64,000 bases of DNA, from the NCBI GenBank assembly GCA_000828075.3, contig JXCB02000002.1:893256-957255 (forward strand). Reading direction: 5' to 3'. The stretch comes from Tolypothrix campylonemoides VB511288 (lineage in GTDB: Bacteria; Cyanobacteriota; Cyanobacteriia; Cyanobacteriales; Nostocaceae). The position numbers and the translations under genes were made by a program. Every line of letters starts with the position of its first letter. Positions within the stretch are counted from its first letter, which is position 1. Positions 9,211 to 19,600 of the stretch are shown piece by piece. The notes under the pieces are model-generated. The model worked only from the letters and a program-made list of their open reading frames with translations. It ran no database searches and was not told the DNA's origin.

Positions 9211-10935
9211 ATGGTAGCGCTCACCGAAAGAACAAAAAAAAGGCTAACCATGCAGACTGTCGAGATTGCTCCTGATACGACAGCAATCCGTTCTCTGGAT
9301 TGGGATCGCGATCGCTTCGACATCGAGTTCGGTCTGCAAAATGGTACTACATACAATTCATTCCTGATATGCGGTGAGCAAACAGCTCTGGTGGATACGT
9401 CGCATGAAAAGTTTCGCCAGCTGTTTTTGGATACCCTCAAAGGTCTGATTAATCCCGCAGAAATTAATTATCTCATTATCAGCCATACTGAGCCAGACCA
9501 CAGCGGTTTAGTCAAAGATGTTCTGCAACTTGCGCCGGATGTCACCGTTGTTGGTTCCAAAGTGGCAATCCAGTTTCTTGAGAATTTGGTGCATACTTCG
9601 TTTAAGCGGCAAATTGTCAAAAATGGCGATCGCCTTGATTTGGGCAATGGACACGAACTAGAATTCGTGATTGCACCGAATTTACACTGGCCCGATACCA
9701 TCTTCTCCTTCGACCACAAAACCCAAACTCTCTTCACCTGCGATGCGTTTGGGATGCACTATTGCTCGGATAGCACCTTTGACGAAGACTTAAAAACGAT
9801 TGAAGCAGATTTTGAATATTACTACGAATGCTTGATGGCTCCCAATGCCCGTTCAGTTCTGTCTGCCCTCAAACGGATGGATGAACTGAAAAAAATCAGC
9901 ATGATTGCCACGGGTCACGGGCCATTATTATACCACAATGTTGACGAACTGACAGGACGTTATCGTACTTGGAGCAAAACCCAGGCAAAAGCAGAAACAA
10001 CTGTTGGGGTATTTTATGTTTCAAATTACGGATATAGCGATCGCCTAGCGCAAGCAATTGCCAGCGGTATCACCAAAACAGGGGTTGGTGTAGAACTGGT
10101 GGACTTGCGTTCTGGGGTTGATTTACAAGAGTTGCGGGAACTTGTAGGTCGGTGTGGTGGAATTGTTGTCGGAATACCTCCAGCTTCTAGTGCAGCCAGT
10201 ATTCAATCTGCCCTGAGCACGATTATAGGCTCTGTTAATGAAAAGCAAGCAGTAGGCGTCTTTGAATCAGGCGGTGGCGATGACGAACCAATTGACCCGT
10301 TGCTAAGTAAATTCCGAAATTTGGGTTTAACACCAGCCTTTCCAGGAATTCGGATTAAAGAAACTCCAGGGGAAGCAACATACAAGCTGTGTGAAGAAGC
10401 AGGGACAGACTTAGGACAGTGGGTGACGCGCGATCGCAGCATCAAGCAGATGAAATCTCTCGGTGCTGACCTCGACAAAGCATTAGGCAGAATCAGCGGC
10501 GGATTATACATCATCACTGCCAAAAAAGGTGATGTGTCCAGCGCCATGTTAGCTTCTTGGGTAAGTCAAGCTAGCTTTAAACCCTTGGGAATATCAATAG
10601 CTGTTGCGAAAGATAGGGCGATTGAATCACTCATGCAAGTAGGTGATAAATTTGTCCTCAACGCCCTGGAAGAAGGCAATTATCAACGCCTCATGAAGCA
10701 CTTCCTCAAACGCTTTGCCCCTGGTGCTGACCGCTTTGAAGGAGTGAAAACCCAGCCAGCCGAAAACGGTGCGCCCATCCTTGCTGACGCCTTGGCATAT
10801 ATGGAGTGTGAAGTTATCAGTCGAATGGATGGTGGCGACCACTGGATTGTCTATAGCACTGTTTATGCAGGACGCGTTTCCAAACCGGATGCACTAACAG
10901 CAGTCCATCATCGCAAAGTCGGTAATCATTACTAA
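9211..10935 (+). CDS. flv3: Flavodiiron protein Flv3
   Basis: A 574-residue A-type flavodiiron protein of the cyanobacterial class: metallo-beta-lactamase-like di-iron domain (1-260), flavodoxin domain with VFYVSNYGYSDRLAQAI (260-410) and C-terminal flavin-reductase domain (from about 425). Iron ligands are intact: HTEPDH at 92-97, with later conserved His/Asp and the ATGHGP motif. Flv3 with Flv1 reduces O2 to water at the acceptor side of photosystem I. AAGGAGG 6 bases before ATG 9211 fixes the start over an ATG-less upstream frame. The direct flv3-flv1 tandem resembles my recollection of the heterocyst-type flv1B/flv3B pair in Anabaena; which paralogue this is needs a tree. Confidence 0.95.
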   Translation: MVALTERTKKRLTMQTVEIAPDTTAIRSLDWDRDRFDIEFGLQNGTTYNSFLICGEQTALVDTSHEKFRQLFLDTLKGLINPAEINYLIISHTEPDHSGLVKDVLQLAPDVTVVGSKVAIQFLENLVHTSFKRQIVKNGDRLDLGNGHELEFVIAPNLHWPDTIFSFDHKTQTLFTCDAFGMHYCSDSTFDEDLKTIEADFEYYYECLMAPNARSVLSALKRMDELKKISMIATGHGPLLYHNVDELTGRYRTWSKTQAKAETTVGVFYVSNYGYSDRLAQAIASGITKTGVGVELVDLRSGVDLQELRELVGRCGGIVVGIPPASSAASIQSALSTIIGSVNEKQAVGVFESGGGDDEPIDPLLSKFRNLGLTPAFPGIRIKETPGEATYKLCEEAGTDLGQWVTRDRSIKQMKSLGADLDKALGRISGGLYIITAKKGDVSSAMLASWVSQASFKPLGISIAVAKDRAIESLMQVGDKFVLNALEEGNYQRLMKHFLKRFAPGADRFEGVKTQPAENGAPILADALAYMECEVISRMDGGDHWIVYSTVYAGRVSKPDALTAVHHRKVGNHY

Positions 10936-10941
10936 GTAAAA

Positions 10942-11115
10942 GGGATTGGGGATTAGGGATTAGGGATTGGGGATTAGGGATTAGGGATTAGGGATTAGGT
11001 AATTGCCACTCCCCAGTACCTAGTACCCAGTCCCCAGTCCCCAGTCCCCAGTACCCAGTCCCCAGTCCCCAGTACCCAGTACCCAGTCCCCAGTCCCCAG
11101 TCCCCAGTCCCCAGT
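10942..11115. repeat. STRR arrays between flv3 and flv1
   Basis: Two adjacent tandem arrays: GGGATTA/GGGATTGG units at about 10942-10999, then about fourteen CCCCAGT heptamers with CCCCAGTA variants at about 11010-11115. CCCCAGT matches the short tandemly repeated repetitive (STRR) class described in heterocystous cyanobacteria. The second array ends 10 bases before the flv1 ATG, so it occupies the untranslated leader. Confidence 0.9.
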
Positions 11116-11125
11116 TTCAAAAGCC

Positions 11126-12838
11126 ATGACATCCACAAAACCCCGTGACGTTCAGGTTCTCCCCATCGCTACAGACACAACTGTGCTTCGTTCTCGCAGT
11201 TGGTCACGCCTGAGATTTGAAATAGAATATGCTCTAGCAAAAGGGACAACTGCCAATTCATATCTGATCAAAGCAGATAAAACCGCCTTGATTGACCCCC
11301 CAGGAGAAACGTTTACGCAAATTTACTTGCAAGCCTTGCTTTCTCGGTTTGATTTAACAGATATTGATTACGTCATTGTTGGTCATGTCAATCCCAACCG
11401 CGCCGCAACTTTAAAAGCTTTGCTAGAACTCGCACCGCAAATAACTTTTGTTTGTTCTAACCCTGGGGCAAAAAATTTGCGTGGCGCACTGGAAAATCCA
11501 GATTTGCCAGTTATGATTATGCGCGGGGAAGAAACTTTAGATTTAGGCAAAGGTCATAATTTGCAATTCATTCCCACCCCCAACCCCCGCTATCCAGATC
11601 AACTTTGCACCTACGACCCACAAACGGAAATTCTCTATACAGATAAGCTTTTTGGGGCGCATATTTGTGGCGACCAGGTTTTTGATGAAGGCTGGGAGAT
11701 ATTTAATGAAGATAAGCGCTATTATTTTGATTGCTTGATGGCTCCTCATGCTCGTCAAGTTGAAACAGCTTTGGATAAACTTGGCGATTTACCCGTGAGA
11801 ATGTATGCTACTGGGCATGGACCTCTGGTACGCTATAGCTTACTTGAACTCACCAAAGCTTACCGCCAGTGGAGTCAGCAGCAAACATCTGCCGATACAA
11901 CAGTAGCGTTGATTTATGCGTCAGCGTATGGAAACACAGCAACTTTAGCGCAGGCGATCGCTCGTGGTATCACTAAAGCAGGTGTCAGTGTAGAATCTAT
12001 TAATTGCGAATTTGCTGACCCTGAAGAACTCCGCGCTGCAGTCGAAAAAGCATCTGGTTTTGTCATTGGTTCCCCCACCCTTGGCGGTCATGCACCGACT
12101 CCTGTCCAAACAGCTTTGGGTATTGTTCTTTCCACAGCCACTAACAACAAACTTGCAGGTGTCTTTGGTTCTTTCGGCTGGAGTGGAGAAGCAGTTGATT
12201 TAATCGAAGGCAAACTCAAAGATGCTGGATATCGGTTTGGGTTTGACAGCATCCGCGTCAAATTTAAACCCAACGATGCCACTTTGCAAATGTGTGAAGA
12301 AGCAGGAACCGACTTTGCCCAAGCTTTGAAGAAAGCTAAAAAAGTCCGTACTCCCAGCCAACCCGCAACAAATGTTGAACAAGCAGTTGGGCGCGTTGTT
12401 GGTTCACTATGCGTTCTTACAGCAAAGCAAGGCGATATATCTAGTGCCATGTTAGCTTCTTGGGTCTCTCAGGCAAGCTTTAACCCTCCTGCTTTAACAG
12501 TTGCTGTCGCTAAAGACCGCGCTGTGGAAGTACTGACACACTCTGGAAATAAATTTGTCCTCAACGTTCTTAAAGAAGGAAATCACATAGGGTTGATGAA
12601 GCACTTTCTCAAACCCTTTGGTCCCGGACAAAACCGATTTGATGGTGTATCCGCCCAAGAAGCCGAAAATGGCTCTCCCGTTCTCACTGATGCTTTAGCA
12701 TACTTAGAATGCTCCGTAAAAAACCGGATGGAAGCAGGCGATCATTGGCTTGTTTATGCGACTGTGGATAACGGCAAATTGCTAGATGATGATGGTGTCA
12801 CCGCTGTGCATCACCGCAAATCTGGTAACCATTATTAA
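11126..12838 (+). CDS. flv1: Flavodiiron protein Flv1 (non-canonical iron site)
   Basis: A 570-residue partner of Flv3 with the same three domains (beta-lactamase-like, flavodoxin with [15 protein letters not shown], flavin reductase ending [10 protein letters not shown]). The di-iron ligands are replaced: the segment equivalent to HTEPDH is HVNPNR at 87-92. Flv1/Flv2-type proteins are known to lack canonical ligands and act with Flv3/Flv4 as heteromers. It lies 190 bases after flv3 on the same strand and is probably co-transcribed. ATG 11126 follows AAAAGCC directly after the STRR array; no good Shine-Dalgarno is seen. Confidence 0.94.
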   Translation: MTSTKPRDVQVLPIATDTTVLRSRSWSRLRFEIEYALAKGTTANSYLIKADKTALIDPPGETFTQIYLQALLSRFDLTDIDYVIVGHVNPNRAATLKALLELAPQITFVCSNPGAKNLRGALENPDLPVMIMRGEETLDLGKGHNLQFIPTPNPRYPDQLCTYDPQTEILYTDKLFGAHICGDQVFDEGWEIFNEDKRYYFDCLMAPHARQVETALDKLGDLPVRMYATGHGPLVRYSLLELTKAYRQWSQQQTSADTTVALIYASAYGNTATLAQAIARGITKAGVSVESINCEFADPEELRAAVEKASGFVIGSPTLGGHAPTPVQTALGIVLSTATNNKLAGVFGSFGWSGEAVDLIEGKLKDAGYRFGFDSIRVKFKPNDATLQMCEEAGTDFAQALKKAKKVRTPSQPATNVEQAVGRVVGSLCVLTAKQGDISSAMLASWVSQASFNPPALTVAVAKDRAVEVLTHSGNKFVLNVLKEGNHIGLMKHFLKPFGPGQNRFDGVSAQEAENGSPVLTDALAYLECSVKNRMEAGDHWLVYATVDNGKLLDDDGVTAVHHRKSGNHY

Positions 12839-12900
12839 GGTGATACTACTGCCTTTGCGCGACAAGAATACCTATTTTTTAACCGCAGAGGCGCAGAGGA

Positions 12901-12942
12901 GGACACTTCTGTGCGGGGGTTCCCCCCGTTGAAGAAAGTGTC
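12901..12942. repeat. Palindrome, GGACACTT...AAGTGTC family
   Basis: GGACACTTC and GAAGAAAGTGTC form the outer arms around GCGGGGGTTCCCCCCG. It splits a CGCAGAGG/CACAGAGA repeat. A related palindrome lies at 59857-59900. Confidence 0.6.
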
Positions 12943-13217
12943 AGTGGCACAGAGAGAGGAGTAAATCACTATAGGTAATCCTAAACCCGGAAGGGAGTAA
13001 GCTCGTTTAAACACTCATCATTTCCAACCCAACGTGCGTACACCCCACCCCGAACCCTGAGGCTGGTTTGTATGCAATAAATGCTACATGATTTTTGGGT
13101 AAACGGAATAATCCCACGAGCAGATTTGAGCGCCCAATCACCGAAACCGACATCATGAATAAACGCGAGATCTTGTTTATACCACTCATTCATCTTGCAT
13201 AACCCCAGCATTGATTT

Positions 13218-13320
13218 TATAGTAGGACTTACGCAAATTAATGAAAAAACGAACCGCAAAGGACGCAAAGGACACGAAGGGATAAGAGTTTCAGAGAGTT
13301 TTTGCGTAAGTCCTGTATAG
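13218..13320. mobile_element. MITE-like element with AGGACTTACGCAAA ends
   Basis: Perfect 14-bp inverted repeats, AGGACTTACGCAAA (13224-13237) and TTTGCGTAAGTCCT (13301-13314), bound a 91-bp non-coding unit. TATAG is present on both outer sides (13218-13222 and 13316-13320), consistent with a 5-bp target duplication. The interior has AACCGCAAAGGACGCAAAGG. No transposase. Confidence 0.75.
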
Positions 13321-13463
13321 CGCTTGTGGTTAATAAAGTACAAATTTATCTGTGTCCATCTGTGTCCATCTGTGGTTCATTATTTCTTTGGTGTACCTAC
13401 TCCGGGTTGCAAACCGCTATATTTTCCCAGTTTAGCTGTACATAGAGATGCAAGATATGACAT

Positions 13464-14741
13464 TTACTCCATAGCGATCGCCTTAATCAACTCATTTGCC
13501 TCATCCTGCGCTTGCAGCATTGCTTGTCGTAGTGGTTGCTGTCCTAGTAAGGCACTAACAAATTGGTTGTCAAAATTGTTTATAATCGCTGCTGGATACT
13601 CACCTGCTTGCCAAGGCATAGCATAATCCACTCCTGCCACAAGTGCAGCCCGTAGGGAGTCTTGGTCATAACCCAATTTCTCAGCCACAGATTTACGCGA
13701 TGGCAAAGCGAAGCCTGTTTTAGTCCACTTTGTCATACCTTCTTTACCCGTAAGATAAGAAATCAGCTTCCAAGCTTCGGCTTTGTGCTGGGTTTGTTTG
13801 TTCATCACGTACGCAACAGTGAATACCATCGTGCCTTTATTATTATTAATACTAGGTAATTCTGCGGTTGCAAACTCCAAGTTAGGAAAGGTTTCCGTTA
13901 GGTAGGGAATTGCCCAGTTACCCTCAATCACCATTGCGACGTTACCCTGACCAAACATCTCACTCCCTGAGTTGGTTCCAACATCAGATTTTTGTGCAGA
14001 GGAGCGGTCTTTTTGATACTGATCTACCGCCAATTGTAATCCTTGCAACCCCGTATCACTAGCAAATGCTGCATAACCATTTTGGTCTACAATTTGACCA
14101 CCAAAAGCTTTGATTTTGTAAGCCTGACGCGCTAACTCTGGGATTTCTCCAAAACCATATTGGTCAATTCTGCCATCTCGGTTATGGTCTACGGTCAGCT
14201 TCTGTGAGTAAGTACGTAATTCCTCCCAAGTTTTTGGAGGTGTGGTTAACCCTACAGCAGCAAAAGCTTTTTTATTGTAAAACAGAGCAAGTGTGGAATA
14301 GTCCTTGGGCAGACCATAAATATGATTTCCGTACTTGAAGCTACTGAGTAGCGTTTGCTCAAAGTCAGCTAGGTCAAATTCGGAGGTAATATATGCATCA
14401 AGTGGTTCTAAAACATTTCGGCTCATGAAGAAAGGAGCCTCAAAAACATCTAAATAGAAGACATCCGGTGCAGCTTCACCAACTAAACGGGTTTTAATGA
14501 CATCCATGTATTGGTCGTTGATGACCTCATGTCTGACTTTGATACCTGGGTGCTGTGCTTCAAAGTCTTGTAATACTTGTTTCAAGAGTTTTTGCTCTGC
14601 TGGACTAGCTATCCAACCACCAAGTTTGATGATCACAGGAGTTGGTGCTGAGGCGCTAGGATTGGGTAGGTTGTGACAAGCAATCACCGAGAGGGCGATC
14701 GCTACTAACAGTCCCAAAAATTTTAACAATTTAGTTCGCAT
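13464..14741 (-). CDS. ABC transporter solute-binding lipoprotein (family 1, sugar type)
   Basis: A 425-residue family-1 extracellular solute-binding protein. The N-terminus is a lipoprotein signal: basic MRTKLLKF, hydrophobic core, lipobox VIAC with Cys22. The mature part has the periplasmic-binding fold with YGLPKDYSTLALFYNKKAF, typical of maltose/multiple-sugar binders, and MVIEGNWAIPYL. It would deliver a sugar or oligosaccharide to a membrane permease, but no permease or ATPase gene is adjacent. HIP1 (GCGATCGC) sits at its 3' end. Ligand not predictable. Confidence 0.92.
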   Translation of the reverse strand: MRTKLLKFLGLLVAIALSVIACHNLPNPSASAPTPVIIKLGGWIASPAEQKLLKQVLQDFEAQHPGIKVRHEVINDQYMDVIKTRLVGEAAPDVFYLDVFEAPFFMSRNVLEPLDAYITSEFDLADFEQTLLSSFKYGNHIYGLPKDYSTLALFYNKKAFAAVGLTTPPKTWEELRTYSQKLTVDHNRDGRIDQYGFGEIPELARQAYKIKAFGGQIVDQNGYAAFASDTGLQGLQLAVDQYQKDRSSAQKSDVGTNSGSEMFGQGNVAMVIEGNWAIPYLTETFPNLEFATAELPSINNNKGTMVFTVAYVMNKQTQHKAEAWKLISYLTGKEGMTKWTKTGFALPSRKSVAEKLGYDQDSLRAALVAGVDYAMPWQAGEYPAAIINNFDNQFVSALLGQQPLRQAMLQAQDEANELIKAIAME

Positions 14742-14897
14742 TACGGCTAGATAAAAATTCTGTCACTTTACATACCGTTTTTATAGTTTAGGATGAAATT
14801 TCTTTGTTATCTAAATTTTTGTTGAGGAATGCAAGTTAGAATAACAAACGACTACCCACACAGTTAGAGATGTTTCATCTACCTGTAGAGATAAATT

Positions 14898-16346
14898 ATG
14901 GATTCTATTCCACTAGAAATAACTGCTTCTGAAATAACCCAGATTACAGTTTCCCAAACAGCACCCTCTCCTACCTCAAAACCCAGCCTGCGAATCTCTA
15001 AGGATGGTATTCGCACCAGCCTAAGAGCCTCAACCGTGGATGCTGTGTTCGCAACGTTTATGAATATTACTTGTAGCGGAATTTTGCTCAGTAATTTCCT
15101 GGTAGAGTTAGATGCCAGTCCCATGGTTTTTGGGATGCTGTCTTCTATCGCGATGATAGTAAATCTCATCCAGCCTTTGGGTGCTTACCTGTCAGAACGC
15201 ACAACCAGTCGCTTTCGGTATTCCTTGTTGACAAACGGGACTAGTCGCTTACTCTGGCTACTTCTAGTCATTGGCATTGCAGCCCTAAGCTTAGGACAAA
15301 TTAATTCTCACCAAGTGGTGATGCTGGTGCTGGTGATTGTCTTGTTAACCAATCTAACGGCAGCATTCGATAGTTCATCATGGCTGTCGTGGATGGCAAC
15401 CCTCGTGCCTCGGCGGTTGCGGGGGCGGTATTTCGGATTACGTAACAGTCTGGCTAGCCTAACCAATTTGGTTTGTGTACCTTTAGCGGGTCTAGCTGTC
15501 TCGAAATGGCCCGGTGGGACTCTACAAGGTTATGGCGTGGTGCTGTTTGTGGGTGTCATCTCAGGGCTAATTAGCTTGGGGTGTCAGTACTTCCAAGTGG
15601 ATGTGAACCCACAGGAGCAAAACGCTGCTGCTATGAAATCTTCTGCCCAAAAGGCAGTTTCTGATGATCCAAATAATGCAACTGCTGAAGACAGCATCTG
15701 GAAGAACTCTAACTTTTTAAAGTTTCTGCTGTATTTCAGCTCGTGGATGTTTGCTGCTAACCTCAGCCTCCCCTTCTTCAACATGTATATGCTGGGCACG
15801 CTCAATTTAGAGGTAAGCTGGGTAACTTTCTATGGTAGCCTTCAAGCGGGGGCGAATCTGCTGATGCTCATCATTTGGGGCAGGTTGGCAGACAAAATCG
15901 GCAATCGTCCAATTTTGCTTGTTATAGGGATGGTGGCTGCAAGCGTACCGGTGCTGTGGCTGGCGATTGGTGCTAACCTTATTGATTCGTGGGATTTGTG
16001 GCTGTGGTTGCCGCTGATACACATCTTTATTGGAGGTAACTGGGCAGCACTTGACTTGTGCAACAACAATCTGCACATAGAGGTGACACCAGTTAAAAAT
16101 AAATCCATCTATTTCGCGACTACTGCTGCAGTTGGCGGGGTGAGTGGTGCTCTAGGTACCACCATAGGCGGTTTCCTCGCAGAAAATCCTTCGTTTGGAG
16201 GTTTAGCAGGATTGTTCGCAGTCTCTGCCGTATTGCGACTTGCAGCGCTTGTCCCCCTGATGTTTGTCCAAGAACCGGGAAGACAATCTTTCACCCAGAT
16301 GGTACAAAATCTCTGGATATTTCGCAGAAACGTAGTTGAGAGTTAG
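14898..16346 (+). CDS. MFS transporter
   Basis: A 482-residue membrane protein with about 12 hydrophobic segments in two halves, split by a charged central loop around residues 235-265 (NPQEQNAAAMKSSAQK). The long polar N-terminus (about 45 residues) is followed by VDAVFATFMNITCSGILLSN. The inter-helix motif LSERTTSRFRYS and, in the second half, WGRLADKIGNRP are MFS loop-2/loop-8 type. A drug or metabolite exporter is possible; no substrate can be assigned. It is divergent from the binding-protein gene, with 156 bases between starts. Confidence 0.85.
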   Translation: MDSIPLEITASEITQITVSQTAPSPTSKPSLRISKDGIRTSLRASTVDAVFATFMNITCSGILLSNFLVELDASPMVFGMLSSIAMIVNLIQPLGAYLSERTTSRFRYSLLTNGTSRLLWLLLVIGIAALSLGQINSHQVVMLVLVIVLLTNLTAAFDSSSWLSWMATLVPRRLRGRYFGLRNSLASLTNLVCVPLAGLAVSKWPGGTLQGYGVVLFVGVISGLISLGCQYFQVDVNPQEQNAAAMKSSAQKAVSDDPNNATAEDSIWKNSNFLKFLLYFSSWMFAANLSLPFFNMYMLGTLNLEVSWVTFYGSLQAGANLLMLIIWGRLADKIGNRPILLVIGMVAASVPVLWLAIGANLIDSWDLWLWLPLIHIFIGGNWAALDLCNNNLHIEVTPVKNKSIYFATTAAVGGVSGALGTTIGGFLAENPSFGGLAGLFAVSAVLRLAALVPLMFVQEPGRQSFTQMVQNLWIFRRNVVES

Positions 16347-16691
16347 GTACTAGCCTGGTTGGCAGACATACAGTCAGTTTTTGGTAGTTGATGACATATG
16401 TACGTCAAATGACTTATAAGATTTCAAAATCTTTGTAAAGATTAATAAAGCTTTGCGTAAAATTCCCGCTAAGTACCGATTAGAGTACAGAGGTTCTTGA
16501 TTGAATCTATTGCAAAAGAAGTTGATTTCTTTGAAATCAAACCACAGACGTAGACGCCCTTCGGGCGGCTTCCGTCAAAGTATACAAATGATTTATCTGT
16601 GTTTATCGGTGTCTATCTGTGGTTCTAAGTACTAAATTAGGATTTTTGCAAAAGGTCTGCGGAACAAGAATAATCTTGTTAGGTGCTGGTG
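16347..16691. other. Non-coding stretch with palindromic insertion
   Basis: 345 bases. GTAGACGCCCTTCGGGCGGC (about 16549-16570) is a hairpin lying in an ACCACAGA...TATCTGTGGTT repeat context (CTGTGTTTATCGGTGTCTAT near 16597). Nothing coding is seen. The promoter of the following large gene should be near its 3' end. Confidence 0.5.
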
Positions 16692-19600
16692 ATGAGGAAG
16701 TTACTTGTCCTAAAGCTGGATGGCGACTTAGAAAAAGGTGTGCGGGTGACACTGAGCGTAGAGGAAGAGGATAATCGCTTAGGTACGGAAATCACTGGCT
16801 ATCTGCCTCCAAACTCAGCGATCGCAACAGCATTTGACCAGTGGCGGTCAAACTATCGCAGTTTGGGGAACTCTACCCGCATGAAAGCCGATAATGTTAC
16901 TTACGTTGATTACATTGGCCAGTGGATCTCAGATTGCCAAAAATCAGATAGTGAGCTGCGTAAGCATCTCAATCAATGGCTACTGTCAGAGTCCTTTCGC
17001 CCTATCCGCGACAAATGCCTCCAACAATTCATTCCGCCAGCAGAAGTACGAGTGCTAATTCGCACTTCCAGTAAGTCGCTGTTCAAACTTCCCTGGCATC
17101 TGTGGGATTTGGTTGAGAATTACCCTAAAGCGGAAGTTGCTTTGTGTGCGCCAGATTCTCATCCAAAAACTTTAGGAAAAACGCCTACATTGCGAGGTAA
17201 AGTCAAAATACTAGCGATTCTCGGCAATAGTTTCGGTATAAATATCCAAAAAGACCGACAGTTGCTAAAAAATTTACCTGATGCTGAAACAACTTTTCTC
17301 GTAGAACCACAACGCCAGGATATCAACGACCATCTGTGGGAACAATCGTGGGACATCCTGTTTTTCGCAGGTCATAGCAAAACAGAGGGTGATAGTGGTC
17401 ACATTTACATCAATAAAACGGAAAGCTTAATCATTGCAGAACTCAGATATGGCCTGAGAAATGCAGTAGACAATGGGTTAGCCTTGGCTATATTCAACTC
17501 CTGTGATGGCATGGGGTTAGCGTTTGAACTACAACAGTTGCACATTCCCCAAGTCATTGTCATGCGGGAACCAGTGCTGGATATCGTGGCACAGCAGTTT
17601 TTAACTTATTTCCTCCCGGCATTTGCTGCTGGTAAGTCTTTGTATTTAGCAGAACGCGAAGCACGTTTAAAGCTGCACGGACTGGAGAATGAATATCCCT
17701 GTGCCAGTTGGTTGCCAGTGATTTTTCAAAATCCTGCCACTGTACCCCTTTCTTGGCAAGAGTTGGGGCGTCGTCCCACAGACAAATGTCCGTATCGTGG
17801 TTTGTTCGCCTTTCGCGAGGAGGATGCTCCCTTCTTCAGGGGACGAGAAGCTTTTACCCAAATTTTGGTACAGGCGGTGCAAAAACAGCCCTTGGTTGCA
17901 GTCATTGGACCTTCTGGTAGTGGTAAGTCTTCAGTGGTGTTTGCTGGTCTTATCCCCCGCTTACGGGAGTCTGGTTTTTGGCGTATAGTTTCCTTCCGAC
18001 CAGGTGACAAACCCTTGCACGCCCTAGCTGCGGCACTTGTTTCCCAAAACCCCACCCTCAACCCCTCCTCCGCAGTCGCAGGGGCGGGGGGAACCCCCGC
18101 ACGGCGCTGCTCTGTGCAAGCGGGGAGGGGTGCCGAAGGGAACCAAGGCAGGGTGGGGTCTCCCGACCAACTGCTGGAAATTATCCAACTAGCCGACAAT
18201 TTGCGCTCCAAAGACAATGCCCTGCGTTCTGTGGTAGAGAAGATAGTCTGGGAAGAACCTGGAACAAAGCTGTTGCTTGTTGCAGACCAGTTTGAGGAAC
18301 TTTATACCCTATGTCAGGATACACAAGAACGCCAGGTTTTCTTAGATAGATTGCTGGAAACAACCAAGCAGGAGAATTTCACCCTGGTGCTGACGCTGCG
18401 GGCTGACTTTTTAGGACAGCCTCTTTCTTACCGCCCCTTTGCTGATGCGTTGCAGTATGCTGACTTGAAACTTGGTTCAATGAACCGTGAGGAATTGCAA
18501 GCGGCGGTACAACAGCCAGCGGCGCTGTTTGATGTGACACTGGAGGAAGGGCTAACTGAACGCATTTTAGACGTGGTGAGTACACAAGCGGGCGATTTGC
18601 CGTTACTGGAGTTTGCCCTGCATGAACTCTGGGCAAAACAGAGAGATGTTCAGTTGACGCACGCCGCTTACGATGAGATTGGCGGTGTAGAATCGGCTGT
18701 GGCTAGTTACGCTGAACAGATAATAGGCAGGCTGAATGAGTTGGAAAAGGAACGGGCGCGACGGATTTTTCTCCAGTTGGTGCGTCCGGGGGAAGGGACA
18801 GAGGACACCCGCCGACTGGCAATACGCGCTGAGGTGGGAGGCGACGATAACTGGGATTTGGTGAGGCGCTTGGCTGATGCCCGTCTGGTGGTGACTGGGT
18901 GGAATGAGGGAACTGGTGAAGAAACAGTCGAAATTGTCCATGAAGCGCTGATTCGGGAATGGATAACTCTGCGAGAGTGGATGAATGCTAACCGTCAGTT
19001 TCGTACATGGCAGGAGCGCCTCAAAGGAGCAGTACGTGAGTGGAAAAATAGCAAGCATGACACTGGGGCATTGTTCAGAGGTGTACCGTTAGCTGTAGCG
19101 GAAGATTGGTTACACAAACGCTCAAATGAAATGACTCAACAAGAGCGAGACTTTATTCGTGCCAGCGTACAACAACGGGATAGGGAGCAGAAGGAGCGGG
19201 AACGCAGAAGGCGGTTTATTATCTCAGGACTTGCTATTGGCTTGAGCGGGGCTTTAAGTTTGGCTGGATTCGCTCTCTGGCAGTTGCGGCAAGCAGAAAT
19301 AGCTAAGAGCGAAGTCCTTAGTCGCACCTCCAATATACTCTTTAGCCAAGGAAAAGAGTTTAATGCGCTGATAGAAAGTTTGCGAGCAGGAGTATCACTG
19401 CAACGCCTAAAAGCTGAACCTTCAATGCAGATGGTGGCTACGTTACGACAAGCGGTTTATGGAGTAAGAGAACGCAACCGCTTAGAAGGACATACGGGTA
19501 CGATCACAAGCGTAGTGTTCAGCCCGGATGGCAAAACCATTGCCACTGATAGTAATGACAACACAGTCAAGCTGTGGAATCAGCAAGGACAGCTACTCAC

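Larger units (their letters stand above)
12839..13463. other. Repeat-rich non-coding stretch
   Basis: No gene is supported. It holds a CGCAGAGGCGCAGAGG unit (12882-12900) interrupted by a palindrome (12901-12942), a MITE-like element (13218-13320), and CTGTGTCCATCTGTGTCCAT direct repeats (13351-13378) that recur near 16600 and 59840. It separates the flv pair from convergent genes. Confidence 0.6.

Noticed and set aside
10942..11115. Regular heptamers considered as a CRISPR array
   Set aside because: Units are contiguous seven-base repeats without unique spacers.
13324..13626. 100-codon plus-strand frame
   Set aside because: Overlaps the 3' end of the binding-protein gene on the other strand and runs into repeats.
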